A stretch of DNA of 13,192 bases from an uncultured Eubacteriales bacterium. Its GTDB lineage: Bacteria > Bacillota > Clostridia > UBA1381 > UBA9506. Positions 1 to 6,793 of the stretch are shown in pieces. How positions within the stretch are numbered: position 1 is the stretch's first letter; each line of letters opens with the position of its first letter. The DNA lies in NCBI GenBank assembly GCA_902478395.1, contig CABSKZ010000049.1, positions 1-13,192 of the forward strand. The letters are read 5' to 3'. Under the pieces are notes generated by a model that was not told where the DNA came from, did no database searches, and saw nothing but the letters and a program-made list of their open reading frames with translations. A program made the translations under genes and the position numbers.

Positions 1-1048
1 GTCTTTCTTTATATTTAATATCCGGTTTTTTACGGATAATGCCCAGCCCGGAACATGGTACATCTAAAAGAACTTTATCGGCGGTTCCCTCGAATTCCGG
101 CTGAAATACCGATGCGTCCAGCGGTTTTGTCTGAATGATCCTGATGCCCAGCCTGGCAGCGGCTTTCCGCACGAGAGACAGCCGTTTTTCGTAGCAGTCA
201 AACGCCCAAACCGTCCCACGGTTTTCCATCAGCTCCGCTATGTGCGTCGTTTTTCCGCCCGGCGCAGCGCACATATCCAGCACCGTGTCACCCGGCGCCG
301 GTGCAAGAGCAAGCGCGGCAAGCTGGGAGCTTTCCCCCTGTACGGTGAACAGCCCCTCCCTGTAGGCGGAAAGGGCTTCTATCCCGCTTCCCCCTTCCAG
401 CACAACGCCATATTCCGACAGTCCGGATTCTTTCGCCGCCGTCCCCTCCTGTCTGAGGCGCTCAATAAGCGCTTCACGCGTCGTTTTCAGCGGGTTTGAC
501 CGAAGTGAAATTGCTGGCGTCTGGTTGTTCGCCGCAAGCAGTTCCTCCGCGAAAGACTGTCCAAATGTATCTAAATAAAAATCAACCAATTCTATGGGAT
601 GCGAATACCGGACACTGAGGTACTCCGCTAAACCGGCTTCCCTATCCGGATACCGGATCGCACCACTCCGGGCGACATTGCGCAGAACCGCGTTAACGAA
701 TCCACTCGAGGCGTTGTGTCCATACCGTTTTGCCAGTTTTACACTCTCGTTTACCGCAGCGCTGACTGGAATTTTATCCATAAACTTCAACTGGTATACA
801 CCCAGGCGCAGAATGTTCAGAATATAGGGCGAAAGCTTGCGCATTTTCACTTTTGAAAAGGAGGAAATAATAAAATCGAGCGTGATTTTATGCGTAATAA
901 CACCAAACGACAATTCCTTCACTAGCGCTCTGTCTTCGCGGGAAAGCGTTTGCTTCACCAGCTGGTTCTGAAAGACGATGTTCAAATAGCCGCCCTCCTC
1001 CAGCACGCCGTATACAATTTTCAAAGCCGTTTCCCGCGCGCTCGCCAT
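1..1048 (-). CDS. rsmB: 16S rRNA (cytosine-C5) methyltransferase RsmB, 3' end cut by the window
   Basis: RsmB transfers a methyl group from S-adenosylmethionine to C5 of cytosine 967 (E. coli numbering) of 16S rRNA. The frame is open from the ATG at 1048 to the left edge, 349 codons; the family is usually about 430-450 residues, so the C-terminal part is missing. The N-terminal part (about residues 1-140) is a NusB-like RNA-binding domain beginning MASARETALKIVY. The SAM-binding motif DMCAAPGGKTTH lies near residues 258-269 and the motif IV PCSG at 331-334 (Cys332). The second conserved cysteine, in motif VI, would lie beyond the edge. The start is well fixed: AGGAGG stands 6 nt before the ATG and the NusB domain begins at once. 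The gene follows the amidohydrolase after 78 nt and has a hairpin just before its ribosome site. RsmB in Clostridia often lies in a def-fmt-rsmB-rlmN-prpC-prkC cluster; whether it does here cannot be seen. Confidence 0.95.
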   Translation of the reverse strand, partial: MASARETALKIVYGVLEEGGYLNIVFQNQLVKQTLSREDRALVKELSFGVITHKITLDFIISSFSKVKMRKLSPYILNILRLGVYQLKFMDKIPVSAAVNESVKLAKRYGHNASSGFVNAVLRNVARSGAIRYPDREAGLAEYLSVRYSHPIELVDFYLDTFGQSFAEELLAANNQTPAISLRSNPLKTTREALIERLRQEGTAAKESGLSEYGVVLEGGSGIEALSAYREGLFTVQGESSQLAALALAPAPGDTVLDMCAAPGGKTTHIAELMENRGTVWAFDCYEKRLSLVRKAAARLGIRIIQTKPLDASVFQPEFEGTADKVLLDVPCSGLGIIRKKPDIKYKER

Positions 1049-1061
1049 GATTCCCTCCTGA

Positions 1062-1079
1062 AGCCTGTAAAAACAGGCT
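1062..1079 (-). other. hairpin directly upstream of the rsmB ribosome site
   Basis: On the minus strand AGCCTGT, a TTTT loop and ACAGGCT form a perfect 7-bp stem. Two bases later comes the AGGAGG of rsmB. There is no U-run after the stem, so it does not look like an intrinsic terminator. Its position suggests an effect on rsmB translation or on processing of the mRNA between the amidohydrolase and rsmB; this is inference. The rest of this 78-nt gap is A+T-rich and holds no promoter I can defend. Confidence 0.5.
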
Positions 1080-1126
1080 GTCTGCAAAATAAAAGATTCT
1101 TTAAAAGTATATTCTCCAAATATTAG

Positions 1127-1933
1127 TCAGCGCGCTTCACTGTCTTTCATTTCTAAAAGTTTCAGCGCATTTTTGTATAAGATTGCGTCCTTCTCCTCAG
1201 GCTTAAGCGGCAAGCTCTGAATAGCCCGGATATCGCTGCCAAAATTCCCCCAAGGGAAATCGGTCGCGAACAATACTTTTCCGGTTCCATGCGCTTGTAT
1301 CATTTTTTCCAGCCGTCCCGGCTTCATATAAGATGCGGCGCAGGAGGTATCCAGATAAATGTCCTTTCCGAGCAAATACTGTTCCACCGCGTCCCACCGC
1401 TGAAAACCGCCCATATGCGCCAGCACGACTTTTTCCCCGGCAAACAGCCCCAGCACGTTCGCCGTGCGTTCCGGCTCTGCGTGGACCGGGTTGGGCAGCC
1501 CAATATCCAAGCCGGCATGGAACAGCAGAATGAAGCCCTTTTTTAAAATATATTCATAAATTGGCTGCATCCGTGCTTCGTCGATATAAAAATCCTGATA
1601 ATCCGGGTGCAGCTTGATCCCCTTAATCCCATTATCCGCAAGCCTGTCCAGTTCATAGCGCCAATCACAATCCGGATGGACGCTTCCAAATGGGATCAGC
1701 TTCGGTTCTTGCATCAGTTCAATCGCAAAATCGTTGACATGCGCTGTCTGCTTCGCGTTGGTTGCAATGTTCTGCACCACCGCCATATCGGCTCCGCCTG
1801 CCGCCATTTTATGAAGGGTATCGGCACAGGTCCCGTTCCCCTCCGGTTTCAAGCCGGATCGCCTTGCAAGGGTTCCCACCGCGCCTTCCGCCAGCTTATC
1901 TGGAAACATATGAATATGAAAGTCGATTACCAT
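1127..1933 (-). CDS. amidohydrolase (amidohydrolase_2-type TIM-barrel metal hydrolase), substrate unknown
   Basis: This 268-residue protein belongs to the amidohydrolase superfamily, PF04909-like branch, which covers metal-dependent hydrolases and decarboxylases with a TIM-barrel fold. The metal ligands can be followed in order: HIH at residues 6-8 on the first strand, FHAG with His139, LAHMGG with His173, and ATDFPWG with Asp225. The GIKLHP segment at 105-110 is typical of the family. There is no signal peptide, so it should be cytoplasmic. The length is normal for compact members. The ATG at 1933 is right because the metal-binding HxH follows at once; its ribosome site (AGAGGCG) is only moderate. 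It starts 23 nt after the stop of the Na+/phosphate transporter and is probably cotranscribed with it. Neighbours do not reveal the substrate. Ring-opening hydrolase or decarboxylase activity is possible but cannot be told from the sequence. Confidence 0.85.
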   Translation of the reverse strand: MVIDFHIHMFPDKLAEGAVGTLARRSGLKPEGNGTCADTLHKMAAGGADMAVVQNIATNAKQTAHVNDFAIELMQEPKLIPFGSVHPDCDWRYELDRLADNGIKGIKLHPDYQDFYIDEARMQPIYEYILKKGFILLFHAGLDIGLPNPVHAEPERTANVLGLFAGEKVVLAHMGGFQRWDAVEQYLLGKDIYLDTSCAASYMKPGRLEKMIQAHGTGKVLFATDFPWGNFGSDIRAIQSLPLKPEEKDAILYKNALKLLEMKDSEAR

Positions 1934-1956
1934 GGTTTCGCCTCTGTTAATTGAAA

Positions 1957-3738
1957 TTATGCTTGATGCGCCTGTTCCAGCGAATATTTCTGTTCAAAAT
2001 CGCGGTACATCAACGCGTACTCCCGCGGGTTTTCCTTCATAAATGCCTTCGGATCCTTGTGCGGGTCAAAATTCGGTTTTGTGCTCATCAGTTGTTCTAC
2101 ACTCGTCGCGATATTTGCGCAGTGGTCGGAGATCCGCTCCAGATTCCCCGCCATGTCCAGAAAGACGATCGCCGCGTCAAATGTGCAGCTCTGCTTTGTT
2201 ATCCGTTCCATATGGCGCATCCGCAGCCGTTGGCGCATCTCATCCACAACGTTCTCGTAGGTCGCGATTTGGTGCGCCCGCTCCAAACTCCGTTCTTGGT
2301 AACATAGAATGGACAATTGCAGAATTTCATTGACCGCGTCGAACATAATTTGAAGCTCTTTTCTGGCCGAGGCAGAAAATTGGATATTATCGTCGATACA
2401 CCGCGTCGCGATAGAATACAGGTTCTGGCAACGGTCGCCAATCCGCTCAATGTCAATCAGCACATGGAACAGACTGGATGTCAGCTTGCTGTCCATAGGG
2501 CTTAAATCTTCATCCACTATCTTCATCAGATAGTGCGTAATTTTGGACTCATACTGGTCTATTTTGTTTTCGTTATCCTTCAGCTCCAGTTCTCCTGTCA
2601 AATCGCCATTCACCATAGCGTTCCTGCAAATGCCGAAATTCACAGCCGCCAGATTCGCCATATTGATGGTTTCCTTAACCGCTTGATTTACCGCAAGGGG
2701 CGGATTTGCCAAAAAGCGGCTGTCAAGAATATCCTCCTCAGCTTCCTCGTCTTGTGCCGGATCCTTCACAATATGATCCGCAAGCTTAACCAACTGTTTG
2801 GAGAACGGGAGCAGAATCAACGTATTTACGATATTGAACACGAGATGGAAATTTGCGATTCCGCTTTTATAGATGGGGCTGTCCCAAAATGGAATGAATT
2901 TATGCAGGCTGTAGAGTAGTATCAAAAAAAAGACGGTACCGATAACGTTAAACGCAAGGTGGATAACCGCCGCACGTTTGGCGTTCCTGCTTGCGCCCAC
3001 GCTGGATAGAATCGCCGTGACACACGTCCCGATATTCTGGCCTAGAATAATCGGCGCGGCAGAGGCAAAGGTTACGCTTCCCGTCGAGGTTGCCGCCTGC
3101 AAAATTCCAATAGACGCGCTGGAGGACTGGATAATCGCCGTTACCGCCATCCCTGCCAAAACGCCGAGAATCGGGTTGGTCAGCGTCTGGAACATCATCG
3201 TAAACTGCGGCATGTCCCGCAGGACGCTTACTGCGCTCTCCATCGTACTCATTCCGACAAAAATCATACCAAAGCCCGTCAGGATGTTCCCGGCATAATA
3301 ATAAGATTTTTTCTTGCTGAACATAATAAAAAATACGCCGACGGCAATTAAAATCGGTGCGAAATTCGCCGGTTTGATAATCGCCAGATACCAGGCGTTC
3401 CCGCTGATATCAGACAGGCTCAAAAGCTGTGCCGTCACGGTTGTTCCGATGTTCGCGCCCATAATGACGCCGACCGTCTGCGCCAGCTTCATGATTCCGG
3501 CATTCACAAACCCGATGACCATAACCGTCGTCGCAGAAGATGACTGTATCAGTCCCGTTACGAGCGCACCCGCAAGCACGCCCTTGAACAGGTTCCCTGT
3601 CATCTTTTCTATGATACCGCTCATCCGGTCTCCAGCGGCCTTTTCAAGCCCGTCACTCATGATATTCATGCCAAATAAAAATAAACCCAAACCGCCGAGC
3701 AAAGTAACCAGCATAGTAGCCCACTGTGAAATGCTCAT
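1957..3738 (-). CDS. Na+/phosphate cotransporter family protein with C-terminal PhoU-like domain
   Basis: This 593-residue inner-membrane protein is of the Na/Pi-cotransporter II type (NptA/YjbB-like), which moves inorganic phosphate across the membrane. Two PNaS repeats are plain: QSSSAT at 65-70 with GANIGTTVT at 94-102, and QSSSAS at 204-209 with GQNIGTCVTA at 233-242. These paired QSSS and NIGT elements are the inverted-repeat substrate-binding core of the family. About 8-9 hydrophobic segments fall within residues 8-315. From about 355 to 575 the protein is soluble, helical and PhoU-like (for example MANLAAVNFGICRNAMV and DIERIGDRCQNL), the usual architecture in Firmicutes. An acidic linker (DEEAEEDILD) joins the two parts. 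The ATG at 3738 is preceded by GGAGGG at 9 nt. The gene follows glnN by 70 nt holding a strong hairpin, and precedes the amidohydrolase by 23 nt. Direction of phosphate flow (import or export) is not decided by sequence; YjbB in E. coli acts in export. Confidence 0.93.
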   Translation of the reverse strand: MSISQWATMLVTLLGGLGLFLFGMNIMSDGLEKAAGDRMSGIIEKMTGNLFKGVLAGALVTGLIQSSSATTVMVIGFVNAGIMKLAQTVGVIMGANIGTTVTAQLLSLSDISGNAWYLAIIKPANFAPILIAVGVFFIMFSKKKSYYYAGNILTGFGMIFVGMSTMESAVSVLRDMPQFTMMFQTLTNPILGVLAGMAVTAIIQSSSASIGILQAATSTGSVTFASAAPIILGQNIGTCVTAILSSVGASRNAKRAAVIHLAFNVIGTVFFLILLYSLHKFIPFWDSPIYKSGIANFHLVFNIVNTLILLPFSKQLVKLADHIVKDPAQDEEAEEDILDSRFLANPPLAVNQAVKETINMANLAAVNFGICRNAMVNGDLTGELELKDNENKIDQYESKITHYLMKIVDEDLSPMDSKLTSSLFHVLIDIERIGDRCQNLYSIATRCIDDNIQFSASARKELQIMFDAVNEILQLSILCYQERSLERAHQIATYENVVDEMRQRLRMRHMERITKQSCTFDAAIVFLDMAGNLERISDHCANIATSVEQLMSTKPNFDPHKDPKAFMKENPREYALMYRDFEQKYSLEQAHQA

Positions 3739-3765
3739 CTTCCGTATCCCTCCGTCAAATCTGTC

Positions 3766-3792
3766 CCGGAGGGAGCCCGCAGACTCCCCCGG
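3766..3792 (-). other. GC-rich hairpin between glnN and the phosphate transporter gene
   Basis: On the minus strand CCGG+GGGAG pairs with CTCCC+CCGG, giving 9 base pairs interrupted by a single-base bulge at 3770, with an 8-nt loop. The stem begins 16 nt after the glnN stop. The sequence after it (GACAGATTTGACGG) has no U-tract, so a full intrinsic terminator is unlikely. A partial terminator, or a processing/stability element that sets the glnN to transporter ratio, is the more likely reading. Confidence 0.55.
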
Positions 3793-3808
3793 AAACCTTT
3801 AATCTCAA

Positions 3809-5947
3809 TTATACGCTGTAGATCAGGTCGCTGTAGGTGGGAATCGGCCAGTATTCCTTATCTACGATCACTTCCGTCGCGTCCACAAATCTGCGGACTT
3901 CCTCCATTGCCGTTTTCACATGGTCTCTGGCAAACTCCGCCTGTGCGACGAAATCGCTTTCATCAATTCCCGCCGCCTTCTCCATCACCTTTTCAAGCTT
4001 TTTCACGCTCTTGCTCATGCTTGAGAGGTTCCCAGCCAGCTTCCGCAGCAATTCCTCATTTGCGGCCGTATCGATGTTACAGCCGGTTGCTTTCAGGTTC
4101 AGAATGGATTTCGCAATCGAATCTTCGTAACGGATGCATGCAGGGATAATCTGGCGGTTGCACATTTCCAGCATGGTGTGTGCTTCGATGGTATTGATTT
4201 TGATGTATTTCTCCATCTTAATTTCATAGCGTGCAATCAGCTCCGTTTTGGAGTAGACATGATGCTTTTCAAACATTTCAATGGATTTGTCGTAAATAAA
4301 CGCACGGTAGGAATCGACGGAATTGTTAATATTCGGCAGGCCGCGTTTTTCCGCCTCCTCGATCCATTCGTCGCAATAGCCGTTCCCGTTAAATATGATG
4401 CGTTTATGCTTTTTCACAATTTCTTTCAGCGTTTCGGAAAGCTCCGCTTTAAAGTCCTTCGCGCATTCCAGTCTGTCTGCGATTTCGCAAAGCGCGTCCG
4501 CCACAACGGTGTTAAGCACTGTGTTCGGCCCCGCTACCGATGCGGAGGAAGGAACCATGCGGAACTCAAACTTGTTTCCGGTGAACGCGAACGGTGAGGT
4601 CCGGTTCCGGTCAGTTGTGTCAGTCTGAAAATCCGGCAGCGTCGGAACGCCAACGTCCAAAACACCGCTGAACTTACATTCCTTCTTCACGCCCGCCTCT
4701 ACCTCTTCGAGCACCTCTGTCAGCTCGTCTCCGAGGAAAATCGAAATAATCGCCGGCGGTGCCTCCTGCGCTCCCAGACGGTAGTCGTTTCCCGCATTTG
4801 CCGCGGACGCCCGGATCAACTCTGCATGTTCATCGATTGCTTTAATAACCGCACAGAGAAATACCAAAAACTGCGCATTTTCCCGCGGGGTTTTGCCAGG
4901 ATTCAAAAGATTTGTGCCGTCCAGTTTATTAATAGACCAGTTGTTGTGCTTTCCGCTGCCGTTGATGCCCGCAAACGGCTTTTCATGCAGCAGGCAGGCC
5001 ATTCCGTGGCGGTCGGCAATCTTTTTCATCAGCTCCATGGTTATCTGATTATGATCGGTCGCAATATTGACTGTACAGAAAATCGGCGCAAGCTCATGCT
5101 GGGCGGGCGCGACCTCGTTGCGCTTCGTTTTTGCCGCAACCCCGACCTTCCAAAGCTCGTAGTCAAGCTCTTTCATAAAGGCCGCTACGCGCTCCTTGAG
5201 CGTACCGAAATAGTGGTCGTCCATTTCCTGCGTTTTCGGCGGTTTCGCACCGAACAGCGTCCGCCCGGTAAAGACCAAATCAGCACGCTTTTTAAACATT
5301 TCCTTATCTACAAGGAAGTATTCCTGTTCCGGCCCACAAGAGATGGTCACCCGGTTTGTCTCCTCGTCCCCAAACAATCTCAGGATACGGACAGCCTGTT
5401 TGGAGATTGCCTCGACAGAACGCAAAAGCGGCGTCTTTTTATCAAGCGCCTCTCCGTTATAGGAGCAGAATGCCGTTGGGATGCACAGCGTCAGTCCGCT
5501 GGAGTCCTGCTTCAAAAATGCGGGCGAGGTACAGTCCCACGCGGTGTATCCACGCGCTTCAAAAGTGGCGCGCAGGCCGCCCGAAGGGAAGGAGGACGCG
5601 TCCGGTTCGCCCTTAATCAGCTCCTTACCGGAAAACTCCGCAAGGCCTTTTGTCCCGTCGAAGGATATATTCAAAAACGAATCGTGCTTCTCCGCGGTAA
5701 AGCCATTCAGCGGCTGGAACCAGTGCGTGTAATGGGTTGCGCCATGTTCGAGTGCCCATTCTTTCATCGCATGCGCTACGACCTCCGCAACGCGGAGCTC
5801 CAAATGCCGCCCTTCTTCAATGGTCTTTTTCAGCGCTTTATAGGTTTCCTTCGGAAGCTTTTCCCGCATCGTGGTGTCATTGAATACATGGCACCCGAAA
5901 ACCTCCGTCAAATCCACGTCATAACAACCACATTCCTGTTTAGACAT
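3809..5947 (-). CDS. glnN: glutamine synthetase, type III (GSIII)
   Basis: It makes glutamine from glutamate, ammonia and ATP in the cytoplasm, the entry step of nitrogen assimilation. The 712-residue length and GSIII-specific N-terminal region (about 1-170) mark the long type III class, not the about 450-residue GSI. Catalytic-core motifs in order are SCGPEQEYFLVD (about 203-214, metal-binding Glu), NEVAPAQHELAP (277-288), GINGSGKHNNWS (327-338, ATP/metal site) and NRTSPFAFTGNKFEFR (448-463, substrate-binding Arg). The C-terminal about 200 residues are helical, as in the dodecameric GSIII enzymes. I chose the ATG at 5947 because GGAGG stands 5 nt before it; an in-frame ATG at 5959 would add four residues but has GGAG only 2 nt away. 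It has its own promoter (6035-6063) with a dyad at the predicted transcript start, so it appears to head the glnN-transporter-amidohydrolase-rsmB unit. Confidence 0.96.
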   Translation of the reverse strand: MSKQECGCYDVDLTEVFGCHVFNDTTMREKLPKETYKALKKTIEEGRHLELRVAEVVAHAMKEWALEHGATHYTHWFQPLNGFTAEKHDSFLNISFDGTKGLAEFSGKELIKGEPDASSFPSGGLRATFEARGYTAWDCTSPAFLKQDSSGLTLCIPTAFCSYNGEALDKKTPLLRSVEAISKQAVRILRLFGDEETNRVTISCGPEQEYFLVDKEMFKKRADLVFTGRTLFGAKPPKTQEMDDHYFGTLKERVAAFMKELDYELWKVGVAAKTKRNEVAPAQHELAPIFCTVNIATDHNQITMELMKKIADRHGMACLLHEKPFAGINGSGKHNNWSINKLDGTNLLNPGKTPRENAQFLVFLCAVIKAIDEHAELIRASAANAGNDYRLGAQEAPPAIISIFLGDELTEVLEEVEAGVKKECKFSGVLDVGVPTLPDFQTDTTDRNRTSPFAFTGNKFEFRMVPSSASVAGPNTVLNTVVADALCEIADRLECAKDFKAELSETLKEIVKKHKRIIFNGNGYCDEWIEEAEKRGLPNINNSVDSYRAFIYDKSIEMFEKHHVYSKTELIARYEIKMEKYIKINTIEAHTMLEMCNRQIIPACIRYEDSIAKSILNLKATGCNIDTAANEELLRKLAGNLSSMSKSVKKLEKVMEKAAGIDESDFVAQAEFARDHVKTAMEEVRRFVDATEVIVDKEYWPIPTYSDLIYSV

Positions 5948-6007
5948 TCCATCCTCCATTTCTCCGCTCTGTATCTATCATCTATTGCGGATTCTATGTA
6001 AATTCAT

Positions 6008-6026
6008 GGTTAACCCCCTGTTAACC
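6008..6026 (-). promoter_or_regulatory. perfect dyad at the glnN transcription start (operator or 5' mRNA hairpin)
   Basis: GGTTAAC and GTTAACC form a perfect 7-bp inverted repeat around a 5-base centre; read another way it is GTTAACCC repeated directly with an 11-bp period (6009-6016 and 6020-6027). With the promoter at 6035-6063 the transcript should begin near 6028, so the dyad covers about +2 to +20. This is a classic repressor-operator position, and the RNA would also fold into a 5'-terminal stem-loop. It does not match the Bacillus GlnR/TnrA consensus (TGTNA-N7-TNACA). The regulator is unknown. Confidence 0.55.
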
Positions 6027-6034
6027 CATAATAA

Positions 6035-6063
6035 ATTATACCTGTATGAGGGCCGTTTCGCAA
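6035..6063 (-). promoter_or_regulatory. sigma-A-type promoter of glnN
   Basis: On the minus strand TTGCGA (6063-6058) and a consensus TATAAT (6040-6035) are separated by 17 nt. The -35 box matches 4 of 6 consensus bases. Just upstream lie two A-tracts on the plus strand (A7 at 6065-6071 and A6 at 6074-6079, T-tracts on the coding strand), nine bases apart, as in an UP element or bent DNA, which would strengthen a promoter. The predicted start near 6028 gives an 80-nt leader to the glnN ATG. Confidence 0.7.
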
Positions 6064-6130
6064 CAAAAAAATCAAAAAATGCCGCAAATTCTTCTAAATG
6101 CACAAAAGAGATTTCTCAAATCAGACAAAA

Positions 6131-6793
6131 TTAGATAAATTGTTGTCCCTTTTCATCCATAATTTGACTCCGGTGGATATCATAATCGTCAATGGAAAAT
6201 CCCGGTATATATGTTTCCATCGCAGCGAGAACAATGTCTGGCTTCAGGTTGGCCTTGCTTCCGGCGGAAAGCACCATGGTTAAACTCTGCTTCCCCGCCG
6301 CTTCCCCATTCAGCCGGATGAGCCGGATATCCTCTTTAATATTTACGCAGCGGACCGCCCGTTTAGACTTCTTCTCCATTTCAATTTCATTCCTGCCGAG
6401 AAACGCGTCTAGCATTTCCTGTGTCAGCGGTGTCCCTGCAAAAGTAATCCGGTACTCCGCAAGAGCGATATCACTCAGTTTCCGCACCCCAGGCACCACC
6501 TGTGTTCCGGCCAGAATCCGCACGCCTAGCGGCATACACCGGTTCAGCCTTTTTAAAAGCTCTTTCAACTCCACTTCCTGGTGAAAATCCGCCTCAATAT
6601 ATTCACATTCACTTGTTACCCCTACAGAAAGCGGCAGGCCGATGGACATTTTCGGATGCGGATTGAACCCCTCCGAATAGGCAAGCGGAAGCTCCGCCCG
6701 TTTGAATGCGCGGGTAAACAGCCGGACCAAATCGAGGTGGGATACATATTTGGTTTCCCCTTCTTTCGAAAACTGCAGCCTGTATTTAACCAC
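6131..6793 (-). CDS. TIGR03936 / DUF2344 family radical SAM-associated protein
   Basis: This 220-residue protein belongs to the DUF2344 family, found next to, or fused to, TIGR03960 radical SAM proteins; its biochemical role is not established. The family signature opens the protein: YRLQFSKEG, YVSHLDLVRLFTRAFKRA (about 15-32) and YSEGFNPHPKMSIGLPLSVG (about 39-58). No membrane segment is seen. The start is the GTG at 6793: GGAGGTG stands 7 nt before it, and the family conserved sequence begins two codons later. An upstream ATG in the same frame (6844) would add 17 residues inside the preceding gene and has no family support. The GTG lies 8 nt inside the end of the radical SAM gene, and its ribosome site lies within that gene, so translation is probably coupled and the two proteins made together. 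After the stop the DNA is T-rich with no convincing terminator before the glnN promoter. Confidence 0.88.
   Translation of the reverse strand: MVKYRLQFSKEGETKYVSHLDLVRLFTRAFKRAELPLAYSEGFNPHPKMSIGLPLSVGVTSECEYIEADFHQEVELKELLKRLNRCMPLGVRILAGTQVVPGVRKLSDIALAEYRITFAGTPLTQEMLDAFLGRNEIEMEKKSKRAVRCVNIKEDIRLIRLNGEAAGKQSLTMVLSAGSKANLKPDIVLAAMETYIPGFSIDDYDIHRSQIMDEKGQQFI

Noticed and set aside
4826..6001. 391-codon open frame on the plus strand antisense to glnN
   Set aside because: It lies wholly opposite a certain GSIII gene, resembles no family, is rich in Arg/Phe/Leu as expected of antisense frames, and has no ribosome site or operon partner.
6064..6130. Terminator after the DUF2344 gene
   Set aside because: There is only a 5-bp GATTT/AAATC stem and scattered T-runs; the T-runs near 6065-6079 fit better as an A-tract element of the glnN promoter.
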